Of a DNA stretch of 9,347 nt, positions 1 through 6,810 are shown one piece after another (position 1 is the stretch's first letter; each line of letters begins with the position of its first letter). Where the stretch lies: NCBI GenBank assembly GCA_015494775.1, contig WGAP01000151.1:1-9347 (forward strand). Direction: 5' to 3'. Source of the stretch: Flavobacteriales bacterium (GTDB taxonomy: Bacteria > Bacteroidota > Bacteroidia > Flavobacteriales > Flavobacteriaceae). The notes under the pieces were generated by a model, which was not told where the DNA came from, did no database searches, and saw only the letters and a program-made list of their open reading frames with translations. Position numbers and translations under genes: made by a program.

Positions 1-857
1 ATCCAGGCGTCGGCGGCGGCGATTTTGAGCGTTTTTTTTGCCAAAACGGCGGTTCCCGGGGGTAAATCGGGCCGGTTATTGTCGATGCCGGCCGAATAAA
101 TATACCATTTTTCGGCTTGGTTTTTTCTCACGGCTTGTGTCCAAGCGCCCGGATAAGGTGAAAGCCCGCGAATGAGCCGTTCGATTTCGGCAGCGGGCCG
201 GTTCCAACGGATGCGGGTGTTTTCCTTGGTCAGTTTGGGGGCGGGATGGGGTGAGGGAATATGGGCTTGTTTCCGCGTTTCGACTTTTCCGGCAGCCAGC
301 ATATCGAGGGTTTGCAGGGTGAGCCGTGCGCCGGTGTGCATCAGTTTGTCGTGAAGGGTGCCGGCGGTTTCGTCCGGGGCGATGTCCACGGGGATTTGGG
401 CGATGATTTCGCCCGTGTCAATGCGGTCGTCGATAAAAAAGGTGGTAACGCCCGTTTGTTTTTCGCCGTTGATGATGGCCCAATTGATGGGCGCGGCGCC
501 GCGATAATCGGGCAGGAGGGAGGCATGCAGATTAAAGGTGCCCAGCGGCGGCATTTCCCATACCGCGCGCGGCAGGATGCGAAAGGCCACCACCACAAAT
601 ACATCGGCGTTCCACGCACGCAACTTTTCCAAAAAGTCCGGGTCTTTCAGCTTGGCGGGTTGGAGCAGGGGCAATTGTTTTTCCACAGCCAAGCGTTTGA
701 CGGCCGAAGGCCGCAGTTTGCGTCCGCGTCCGGCGGGTTTGTCGGGCGTTGTTACCACGCCTGCCACGTGGTGCGGACTGTGAAGTATTTCCTGCAACAC
801 GCCGGCGGCGAAATCCGGTGTGCCGAAAAAAACGATTTTCAGGCCTTGTCGGTTCAT
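1..857 (-). CDS. fmt: Methionyl-tRNA formyltransferase, C-terminus cut by window edge
   Basis: Fmt transfers a formyl group from 10-formyltetrahydrofolate to Met-tRNA(fMet) in the cytosol, making the initiator tRNA. The 285 visible residues begin MNRQGLKIVFFGTPDF, the usual N-terminal beta strand. A PDKPAGRGRKL segment lies at residues 38-48. The catalytic motif NLHASLLPDYRG is at 109-120, with Asn109 and His111, and Asp147 lies in the IDTGE motif. These correspond to the Asn-His-Asp catalytic set of the family. The C-terminal tRNA-binding domain has started (KLTKENTRIRW, IRGLSPYPGAW) and is truncated, because family members are usually about 310-315 residues. The ATG at 857 is chosen because an in-frame TAA lies 27-30 bases upstream and the protein aligns from its first residues. 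A promoter fits just upstream. Identity is close to certain. Confidence 0.97.
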   Translation of the reverse strand, partial: MNRQGLKIVFFGTPDFAAGVLQEILHSPHHVAGVVTTPDKPAGRGRKLRPSAVKRLAVEKQLPLLQPAKLKDPDFLEKLRAWNADVFVVVAFRILPRAVWEMPPLGTFNLHASLLPDYRGAAPINWAIINGEKQTGVTTFFIDDRIDTGEIIAQIPVDIAPDETAGTLHDKLMHTGARLTLQTLDMLAAGKVETRKQAHIPSPHPAPKLTKENTRIRWNRPAAEIERLIRGLSPYPGAWTQAVRKNQAEKWYIYSAGIDNNRPDLPPGTAVLAKKTLKIAAADAW

Positions 858-882
858 GCAAAAGATTTGCGGGGTTACGGCC

Positions 883-913
883 CAAAATTAAAGGGATTTC
901 GGCACGCGGCAAA
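883..913 (-). promoter_or_regulatory. Bacteroidota-type promoter for fmt
   Basis: On the minus strand the sequence reads TTTG (913-910), a 19-nt gap, then TAATTTTG (890-883). This is an exact match to the Bacteroidota sigma-factor consensus TTTG-N19-21-TAnnTTTG. Transcription would begin near 876, giving a leader of about 20 nt before the fmt start at 857. No Shine-Dalgarno sequence is evident. The match is seen directly; promoter activity is inferred. Confidence 0.6.
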
Positions 914-948
914 ATGCGGAGGGATGGGGTTTTGCTGCAATATGTTTA

Positions 949-1326
949 TTATTTGGCTTTTTGGGCCTTTTTCAACATTAAAAATAAAACCAGTACGAAA
1001 AGCAAATTGAACATTCCGGGTAGCCAAAAATGGATGGGTTTCAATGCATTTATGGATTTTTTATCCAAGAGAAGCCCCACAGTCCAAACGAGTTCGAGAA
1101 GGAGCCAAATAAACACGAGATATTTACCATAGTTTTTGATGTATTTACCGGATTCGTTCCACCAGAAAAAAATCGTCAAGATGGTTCCGACTGTTATGGC
1201 CTGACTAAGGCAGTTCGTAGTACCTTTATCGGGATTGACAAGCAAGCATGTAACAAGATAAACAACAAAGAAGATAATCCCGCTTAGCCAAATTGGAATT
1301 TTTCGGTTGGGTTTTGTTTGGTTCAT
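949..1326 (-). CDS. Unrecognised four-helix membrane protein, 125 residues
   Basis: I do not recognise a family. The protein has a basic N-terminus (KPNRK) and four hydrophobic stretches at about residues 11-30, 39-56, 68-88 and 100-118, ending in the basic tail KKAQKAK. Both ends are therefore probably cytoplasmic, with the protein in the inner membrane. Aromatic residues cluster at helix ends (FFWW at 53-56). The open frame extends upstream to 1860, but that extension runs through the GC-rich repeat and antisense to nnr. The ATG at 1326 is taken as the start because hydrophobic protein-like sequence begins there and a -7 box lies 17 bases upstream. GC content is about 39% by hand count over 1021-1320, against 52-67% in sampled stretches of nnr. 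That difference suggests acquisition or relaxed composition. It ends 91 bases before fmt on the same strand; fmt has its own promoter in that gap. Confidence 0.75.
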   Translation of the reverse strand: MNQTKPNRKIPIWLSGIIFFVVYLVTCLLVNPDKGTTNCLSQAITVGTILTIFFWWNESGKYIKNYGKYLVFIWLLLELVWTVGLLLDKKSINALKPIHFWLPGMFNLLFVLVLFLMLKKAQKAK

Positions 1327-1342
1327 AAACGGAATTTTGTTA

Positions 1343-1350
1343 CAAAAATA
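1343..1350 (-). promoter_or_regulatory. -7 box upstream of the membrane-protein gene
   Basis: The minus strand reads TATTTTTG here, matching TAnnTTTG exactly. No clear TTTG lies 17-23 bases further upstream, where the GC-rich repeat begins (1369). The box would give a leader of about 10 nt before the ATG at 1326. If the promoter is real, its -33 region may have been replaced by the repeat. Confidence 0.35.
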
Positions 1351-1368
1351 ATAAAAATGCAGAATGCC

Positions 1369-1673
1369 CGCGCCAGGGATGGGAGCGGTTATGCGCGGGC
1401 GGCGCGCCGTAGGCCTGCCGTGGCGGCGGGGCGACCAGCAGGAAGCCACGTCCGCCACGCTTGCAGGGCAAGAGCGGGCCGCCTGCGCATTTGAGCGGAC
1501 AGCCCGGCCGGCGCTGTGTGAGGAAAGGTGGCCGGCGAGGGCGTTCCGCCGTCCCGAAGACGGCCACCTGCCGCCGCCGCGGCGCGCGGAAGCGCGCCGG
1601 CGGATTGCCGAAGGCAAGCCGCGCGGGCATTCGCCCGCCGGCGGCGGCCCGAACACATAGCGGCGGGGCGCCC
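1369..1673 (-). repeat. GC-rich structured repeat, copy A
   Basis: This is a 305-bp GC-rich element, read on the minus strand from GGGCGCCCCG (1673-1664) to CATCCCTGGCGCG (1381-1369). It is the inverted counterpart of copy B at 7467-7932. The body at 1369-1514 matches 7788-7932 with nine substitutions and one single-base gap, about 93% identity, and the terminal 47 bases are identical. The rest is a chain of hairpins. One has 7-bp arms at 1581-1587/1592-1598. One has arms at 1600-1609/1613-1622 with one mismatch and a GAA loop. One has 9-bp arms at 1526-1534/1561-1569. The element fills most of the 412-bp gap between the divergent membrane-protein gene and nnr. Open frames across it change mainly at first and second codon positions relative to copy B, which argues against coding. 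Confidence 0.85.
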
Positions 1674-1738
1674 AAAAACAAAAAAATACTGGCATAAAAT
1701 GCTTAACTTCGTAACGACTTTTAACCAAGAGATTTGCC

Positions 1739-3238
1739 ATGCTGACCAAATTGTTTTCGGCCGAACAAATCCGGCATATCGACGCCGAAACCATTCGACG
1801 CCAAGGCATAAAATCGCACGAATTGATGGAACGGGCGGGCTTTGCGTTGTTCAAGGCCATGTTGCCCTACTGGCAGCCGGACCGGCGGGTCGTGGTGCTG
1901 GCCGGGCCGGGGAATAACGGCGGCGATGGCCTGGTCATTGCCCGTTTGTTGCACGAGCGGGATTATCCGGTGGCGGTGCGCATTGTGCGGTTTACGAACA
2001 AGATGTCGCCGGATTTTGCTTTGAATTTGTCCCGCCTGGAAGCGACGGGCGTGGAAGTGCGGGATTTCGACGGCCGCTTGCCCGAGGCGGATTTGTATGT
2101 GGACGCCTTGTTCGGTACGGGACTGAACAGGCCTGCGGCGGGCATTGCGACCCAAGCCATCGAAGCGCTCAATGGGAGCGATAAACCGGTTTTGAGCATT
2201 GATATTCCTTCGGGATTGTATGCCGACAGATTAAACGGGCCTGACGATCCGGTGGTTAAGCCCGCGCGGGTTTATACCGTTCAGTTTCCTAAAATCTCGT
2301 TTTTCTACGCCGAAAATGCGGTGTTTGTTCCGGTTTTTCAAACGGTGGACATCGGTTTGGATGCGCATGTGATGGCGCAAACGGCATCGGATGTTTACAT
2401 GATTTCGGGATGGCGGGATTGGATGCCTGCACGTGCAGCGAATGCAGCCAAATGGGACTTCGGTCATGCCGTGCTCGTGGGCGGAAGCCGGGGCAAGGTG
2501 GGTTCCATTCGTTTTGCGGCCAAGGCGGCGCTTCGCATAGGCGCGGGTTGGGTTACGGCCCACGTGCCGGCGGATTTGGTGAACATTCTGCAAACGGCCG
2601 ACCCCGAAATTATGGTTACTGCGGGAAAAACGCCGGGTTTTCTGACCGATTTTCCTGTGCCCGAAGGACGAAATGCCTATGGCATAGGGCCGGGATTGGG
2701 CACGGACGGCCAAACCGCGGCGGCCTTGGCATCCTTCCTTGAAAAGGCCGACAGGCCCGTGGTCATCGATGCCGACGGGTTGAATATTTTGGCGCAAAAT
2801 CCCGAAATGTTGGAACTGCTTCCGGCCGGCAGCATTCTTACGCCGCATGCGGGCGAATGGGAACGCTTGGCCGGGCCGTGGGAACATACGCCGGAAAAAT
2901 GGGAACAAGCCCGCGAATTTGCCGGAAAATATGGAATTGTTTTGGTGCTCAAAGGGCGCTATACGGTCGTTACCGACGGCCGTGAGATACGTATCAATCC
3001 TTCGGGAAATGCGGCCTTGGCCAAGGCCGGTTCGGGCGATGTGCTTACGGGGATGATTACGGGACTTTTGGCCCAAGGCGTTGCGCCCTTGGATGCCGCA
3101 TCGGCGGCGGTGTATATGCACGGTCAAATAGCCGATGAGTGGGTGCGCGGACAAAATGATTTTGCCCTAACGCCGCAGGATTTGATCAAGGGATTGGCCT
3201 TTGTGGGAAAATCTTTATTATGTAATGTAAGGGTTTGA
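1739..3238 (+). CDS. nnr: Bifunctional NAD(P)H-hydrate epimerase / ADP-dependent dehydratase (Nnr, YjeF type)
   Basis: Nnr repairs the damaged cofactors NADHX and NADPHX. The N-terminal domain interconverts the R and S hydrates. The C-terminal ribokinase-like domain dehydrates the S form back to NAD(P)H at the expense of ADP in bacteria. The 499 residues compare with about 515 in the E. coli protein. Epimerase-domain motifs are GPGNNGGDG at 56-64, VDALFGTGL at 121-129, DIPSG at 155-159 and FPK at 183-185. The dehydratase domain begins near 240 (FGHAVLVGGSRGKVGS), with GIGPGLG at 315-321, DADGLN at 344-349, LTPHAGE at 367-373 and GNAALAKAGSGDVLTG at 423-438. Asp434 is the expected catalytic acid. 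The ATG at 1739 fits the normal N-terminus (LFSAEQIRHID). Only a weak -7-like box (TAACTTCG, 1704-1711) lies upstream, next to repeat copy A. It stands alone, convergent with the GlmU-like gene. Confidence 0.97.
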   Translation: MLTKLFSAEQIRHIDAETIRRQGIKSHELMERAGFALFKAMLPYWQPDRRVVVLAGPGNNGGDGLVIARLLHERDYPVAVRIVRFTNKMSPDFALNLSRLEATGVEVRDFDGRLPEADLYVDALFGTGLNRPAAGIATQAIEALNGSDKPVLSIDIPSGLYADRLNGPDDPVVKPARVYTVQFPKISFFYAENAVFVPVFQTVDIGLDAHVMAQTASDVYMISGWRDWMPARAANAAKWDFGHAVLVGGSRGKVGSIRFAAKAALRIGAGWVTAHVPADLVNILQTADPEIMVTAGKTPGFLTDFPVPEGRNAYGIGPGLGTDGQTAAALASFLEKADRPVVIDADGLNILAQNPEMLELLPAGSILTPHAGEWERLAGPWEHTPEKWEQAREFAGKYGIVLVLKGRYTVVTDGREIRINPSGNAALAKAGSGDVLTGMITGLLAQGVAPLDAASAAVYMHGQIADEWVRGQNDFALTPQDLIKGLAFVGKSLLCNVRV

Positions 3239-3283
3239 GCGTCGGGGTGAATTAATTTTATTGCCGCTTGTATTACGATGTGC

Positions 3284-3650
3284 TCCTCTGTGGTTTAATT
3301 TTTTACCTAATCTATGGTTTTAATTCTTTTACCACAGAGTTTAACGGAGTTTGAAACAGAGTAACACAGAGTTTTTTTAAATTTCAAATTTTTAGTCTGT
3401 GCGACTCTGTGAAATTTCCTCTGTGCGACTCTGTGGTTATTATTATTTTACCACAGCGTTACACGGAGTTCAGCACAGCGTTACACGGAGTTTTTATTTT
3501 GCTATTTCCGATTATAATTTTTACTCTGTGAAATTTCCTCTGTGTTACTCTGTGGTTTTATATTTTTACCACAGCGTTACACGGAGTTCAGCACAGAGTT
3601 TCGCAGAGTTTTTTTAATTTCCAAGTTACTACTCTGCGCGCCTCTGTGGT
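3284..3650. repeat. Tandem CACAGAG/CTCTGTG quasi-palindromic array
   Basis: This AT-rich gap between two convergent genes holds three imperfect hairpin modules. Left arms are at 3330-3372, 3450-3492 and 3568-3610, and right arms at 3395-3436, 3522-3556 and 3630-3650. A lone right-arm remnant, CTCCTCTGTGGT, lies at 3283-3294. Arms are built of degenerate CACAGAGTT-like units about 10-12 bases apart. The 19-base unit CACAGCGTTACACGGAGTT occurs at 3452-3470, 3474-3492 and 3570-3588. Loops are AT-rich. I recall similar ACCACAGAG / CTCTGTGGT repeats between genes in many unrelated bacteria, but could not check this here. The array may act as a two-way transcription barrier. No gene is visible in 3239-3671. 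Confidence 0.8.
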
Positions 3651-3671
3651 TAAAAAAATAAAAATGCCGGT

Positions 3672-4868
3672 TTATTCCATTTCTTTGACCATGGAGTAAA
3701 CCTTGCGGAATATTTTTTCATCGGCTTTGGTAAAATCGATGTGGCGTCGCCCGTAAACAACGCGGGCCGTTTCCATGGCTTTGTCCGGGGCGTAGTCGTG
3801 ATTGAAATCCGCGCCGCCCCAATTAAAGGACGAGACGAATTTGGGCGGAAAATTCCGCGTAAAAATGTTGGCGCAAACACCCACTACCGTTCCCGTGTTA
3901 AAGGAAGTGTTGATGGCGCATTTGCTATGGTCGCCCATGATAAGCCCGAGAAACATTTTTCCTGTGTTTTCGGCTTGGCGCAGACCGATGTTCCACATTT
4001 GAATGCCGGAATAATTGTTTTTGAGGTTGGAATTGGAACTCCCGGCGCCGAAATTGCACCAGTTGCCAATAACAGCATCGCCCAGGAAACCGTCGTGGCC
4101 CTTGTTGGCATAACCTTGGAATAGCACGTTTTTGATTTCGCCGCCCACTTTGGTCCAAGGCCCCAGGGTGGTGCCGTTGTAAATACGCGTACCGGCCTTG
4201 ACCATGCTGCCGCCAAGTACGGCCGCAGGGCCTTTGATGTAGCTTCCCGGTAGGATTTTTACATCGTCGTCCAGGAAAATAGGCCCTTCGGTCAGGTCGA
4301 AAACGGCCTTGTGGATTTGTTGTTTGCCGCGAAGGTAAACGGGATGATTCCCGTAGCATTCGGCCCCTTCGGGACAAGAAACCGCTTGCGGTTGTATTCG
4401 TGCCAAATCCGCGGAGATTTCATCCTGATTGAGGAAAACCAAATCGAAGGGGCGTCGAACGGCTTTGTAGGGCTTGGAATAGATTATGCGCTTTTTGATG
4501 CCGTCCAACGTCCGGTAGAGTTCATCCGGGACACTAAACCTTTGTCCGGTTCCGAGCCGGAAGCCCAACAAGCGGTTTTCATGGTCGGTAAGCCGGCTTT
4601 GCGGCGGCAGATTTTGCAGCGCTTCGACCAATGCGGCGTCGGGCAGGATATGGTCGGGAATAAAAAGAGAGGCCGTGGCGGGTTGTCCGTATTTTTCCAT
4701 CAAATAATCACGCGTAAGGATGCCGGCCGGCTTGTTAAAAATATGTTCCCATTTTTGGCGGATGCTTAAAATTCCGGATATTATGTTAGATAAAGGTTTA
4801 AAATAAGTCAAAGGTAAATTAAATTTCCATTGTTCCCTTGCTTCGAATAGTAAAAAATCTTGGTTCAT
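3672..4868 (-). CDS. Alternative GlmU-family protein (putative UDP-GlcNAc pyrophosphorylase / glucosamine-1-P acetyltransferase)
   Basis: The 398-residue protein resembles the Bacteroidota-specific alternative GlmU family (TIGR03991-like), which lacks the classic nucleotidyltransferase N-terminus of E. coli GlmU. The short N-terminal domain carries LPLTYFKPLSNIISGILSI at 18-36, followed by RQKWE. The C-terminal half is a left-handed beta helix from about 195 to 345. It includes GPIFLDDDVKILPGSYIKG (195-213), KGHDGFLGDAVIGNWCNFGAG (from 256), NSNLKNNY (279-286) and MGDHSKCAINTSFNTGTVVGV (from 311). This fold is typical of acyl and nucleotidyl transferases acting on sugar phosphates. The expected role is in making UDP-GlcNAc for peptidoglycan and lipid A. 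Divergent placement beside glmS, the first enzyme of that route, supports this. The ATG at 4868 gives the expected N-terminus. Exact activity is unproven, and the N-terminal motif departs from the family form I remember. Confidence 0.85.
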   Translation of the reverse strand: MNQDFLLFEAREQWKFNLPLTYFKPLSNIISGILSIRQKWEHIFNKPAGILTRDYLMEKYGQPATASLFIPDHILPDAALVEALQNLPPQSRLTDHENRLLGFRLGTGQRFSVPDELYRTLDGIKKRIIYSKPYKAVRRPFDLVFLNQDEISADLARIQPQAVSCPEGAECYGNHPVYLRGKQQIHKAVFDLTEGPIFLDDDVKILPGSYIKGPAAVLGGSMVKAGTRIYNGTTLGPWTKVGGEIKNVLFQGYANKGHDGFLGDAVIGNWCNFGAGSSNSNLKNNYSGIQMWNIGLRQAENTGKMFLGLIMGDHSKCAINTSFNTGTVVGVCANIFTRNFPPKFVSSFNWGGADFNHDYAPDKAMETARVVYGRRHIDFTKADEKIFRKVYSMVKEME

Positions 4869-4877
4869 ATGCCGGAT

Positions 4878-4912
4878 TTTGAAAACAAAAGTATTGATTT
4901 TTCATATCTTTG
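4878..4912 (+). promoter_or_regulatory. Candidate promoter of glmS
   Basis: TTTG at 4878-4881 is followed, after 23 bases, by TATCTTTG at 4905-4912, an exact TAnnTTTG -7 box. The spacing is at the long end of the range used by Bacteroidota. The predicted transcript starts near 4919, leaving a leader of about 9 bases before the ATG at 4928. The in-frame TTG at 4910 overlaps the -7 box, so it cannot be the start codon of this transcript. Confidence 0.5.
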
Positions 4913-4915
4913 AAA
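4886..4915 (-). promoter_or_regulatory. Candidate promoter of the GlmU-like gene
   Basis: The minus strand has TACTTTTG at 4893-4886, an exact TAnnTTTG match. TTTC at 4915-4912, 18 bases away, is a one-mismatch -33 box. Transcription from it would start only about 10 bases before the ATG at 4868. The -7 box lies between the two boxes of the opposing glmS promoter. Confidence 0.45.
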
Positions 4916-4927
4916 AAAATTTTGGAT

Positions 4928-6769
4928 ATGTGTGGAATTGTAGGTTATTTGGGCGGCGGAAATGCCGTTCCGGTGCTACTGAACGGATTGAAGCGCCTCG
5001 AATACCGCGGCTATGACAGTGCCGGATTGGCCTTGGTTACGGATGCGGAACTGAAAGTGGTCAAAAACAAGGGCAAGGTGGCCGAACTTGAAGCGCAATT
5101 GCCATCGGAATTGTCGGCTTCCACGGGCATTGCCCACACCCGTTGGGCCACCCATGGCGAGCCCAACACGGTCAATGCGCATCCCCACTTGTCGCCTTCG
5201 GGACGGTTGGCCATAGTGCATAACGGCATTATCGAAAACTACAATGTGTTGAAGGAATATTTGCTTCAAAAAGGCCATGTTTTCCGTAGCGAAACCGATA
5301 CCGAAGTTTTGATACATTTTATCGAGGATATTTACCGGCATTCCGCATCGTCATTGCCCGAAGCCGTCCAAATGGCTTTGCGGCGCGTGGTGGGCGCCTA
5401 TGCCATTGCCGTTGTTTCGGCCGACGAACCGGACAGCATGGTGGTGGCCCGCAAAGGAAGTCCGTTAGTGATAGGCGTGGCCCGAAACGGTGATTTTATC
5501 GTGGGCTCCGACGCCGCACCTTTGGTGGAGCATACCAAAACGGTTTACTACATGGACGAAAACGAAATCGCCTACCTTCAACGCGGCAAGCCCATGGAAG
5601 TCCGCACCCTGGACGACCGGCCCGTTTCGCCCAGGATGACCGAATTGGATTTGAGCATCGAGGCCTTGGAAAAAGAAGGTTATCCGCATTTTATGCTCAA
5701 AGAAATTTACGAACAGCCCCGTTCGGTGCACGACAGCATGCGCGGGCGTTTGTTGCCCGACAAAGGGATGGTCAAACTGGGCGGCATTCAGGACTACGAA
5801 AATCATTTGCTCGAAAGCAAGCGTTTTGTCATGGTGGGTTGCGGCACTTCGTGGCATGCGGGATTGGTGGGCGAATATTTGTTCGAGGAATTGGCCCGTA
5901 TCCCGGTGGAAGTGGAATACGGTTCCGAGTTTCGCTACCGCAATCCCATCATCGGCCCGGGCGATGTGGTTATCGGCATTTCACAATCGGGCGAAACGGC
6001 CGACACATTGGCAGGCCTGCGTTTGGCCAAAGAAAAAGGTGCGCTGCTTTTGGGCATTTGCAATGTGGTGGGCTCATCCATAGCGCGCGAAACGCATGCG
6101 GGCATTTACACCCATGCCGGACCCGAAATCGGGGTGGCATCCACCAAGGCCTTTACGGCCCAGGTGGCGGTGCTTACGCTTATGGCTTTGCGCTTGGGCA
6201 TGCTCAAAGGAACCGTGTCGGAGGAGCGGGCTCGGGCATTGATGCGCGAATTGGACCAGGTGCCCGAACTGATCGAAAAGGTTTTGCAATCCGATTTACT
6301 TATCCAACAAATCGCCCGCGAATACCGGAATGCCAAAAACTTCCTTTATTTGGGCCGCGGCATCAATTTCCCCGTGGCCTTGGAAGGTGCTCTCAAACTG
6401 AAAGAAATTTCCTACATCCACGCCGAAGGTTATCCGGCGGCGGAGATGAAACACGGCCCCATTGCGTTGATCGACGAAAATATGCCCGTGGTGGTCATAG
6501 CCACGCGCAAGGGTAATTACGACAAAATCGTTTCGAACATTATGGAAATAAAGGCACGGCAGGGCAAAATCATTTCCATTGTCAGCGAAGGCGATACGCA
6601 AGTTAAAGCCCTGTCCGACCATACGATTGAAATTCCCCAAACCGACGAATTGCTTGCGCCGCTTTTGGCCACGGTGCCTTTACAACTCTTGGCCTACCAT
6701 ATTGCCGTGGGCTTGGGTCGCGATGTGGACAAACCGCGCAATTTGGCCAAATCCGTAACGGTGGAATAA
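4928..6769 (+). CDS. glmS: Glutamine--fructose-6-phosphate aminotransferase (isomerizing)
   Basis: GlmS converts fructose-6-phosphate and glutamine to glucosamine-6-phosphate and glutamate, the entry step to UDP-GlcNAc. The start is set at 4928 because class II glutamine amidotransferases need Cys as residue 2, exposed by Met removal, and the protein then begins MCGIVGY. Its 613 residues compare with 609 in E. coli. The glutaminase domain has LEYRGYDSAG (24-33), HTRWATHGEPN (70-80), VHNGIIENY (97-105) and Asp124 in SETDTEV. Two SIS sugar-isomerase domains follow, with VGCGTSWHAG (303-312), ISQSGETADT (351-360), STKAFTAQ (405-412), Glu493 in LKLKEISYIHAE, and EMKHGP (506-511). The C-terminus DKPRNLAKSVTVE carries the conserved Lys608. 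All key residues are intact. No glmS ribozyme is present; the leader is too short. aat follows 41 bases downstream. Confidence 0.98.
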   Translation: MCGIVGYLGGGNAVPVLLNGLKRLEYRGYDSAGLALVTDAELKVVKNKGKVAELEAQLPSELSASTGIAHTRWATHGEPNTVNAHPHLSPSGRLAIVHNGIIENYNVLKEYLLQKGHVFRSETDTEVLIHFIEDIYRHSASSLPEAVQMALRRVVGAYAIAVVSADEPDSMVVARKGSPLVIGVARNGDFIVGSDAAPLVEHTKTVYYMDENEIAYLQRGKPMEVRTLDDRPVSPRMTELDLSIEALEKEGYPHFMLKEIYEQPRSVHDSMRGRLLPDKGMVKLGGIQDYENHLLESKRFVMVGCGTSWHAGLVGEYLFEELARIPVEVEYGSEFRYRNPIIGPGDVVIGISQSGETADTLAGLRLAKEKGALLLGICNVVGSSIARETHAGIYTHAGPEIGVASTKAFTAQVAVLTLMALRLGMLKGTVSEERARALMRELDQVPELIEKVLQSDLLIQQIAREYRNAKNFLYLGRGINFPVALEGALKLKEISYIHAEGYPAAEMKHGPIALIDENMPVVVIATRKGNYDKIVSNIMEIKARQGKIISIVSEGDTQVKALSDHTIEIPQTDELLAPLLATVPLQLLAYHIAVGLGRDVDKPRNLAKSVTVE

Positions 6770-6810
6770 AAGAAATTTCCGTTAACTTTATGGGATAAAT
6801 TCCCGGCCTT

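Noticed and set aside
1364..1660. Open frame through repeat copy A, with a matching frame in copy B (8030-7767, minus) sharing AGQERAA and AFERTAR segments
   Set aside because: The shared peptide reflects shared DNA. Between copies most differences fall at first and second codon positions, the frames do not share ends, and the DNA is better explained by hairpins.
1327..1860. N-terminal extension of the membrane-protein frame up to 1860
   Set aside because: It runs antisense to nnr and through the GC-rich repeat, with low-complexity Arg/Ala/Pro sequence. The hydrophobic protein begins at the ATG at 1326.
3330..3650. CRISPR array
   Set aside because: Repeats are degenerate and palindromic with no unique spacers of constant length, and no cas genes are present.
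4910..4927. Upstream TTG start for glmS adding MKKILD
   Set aside because: GlmS needs Cys at position 2, and the TTG overlaps the -7 promoter box.
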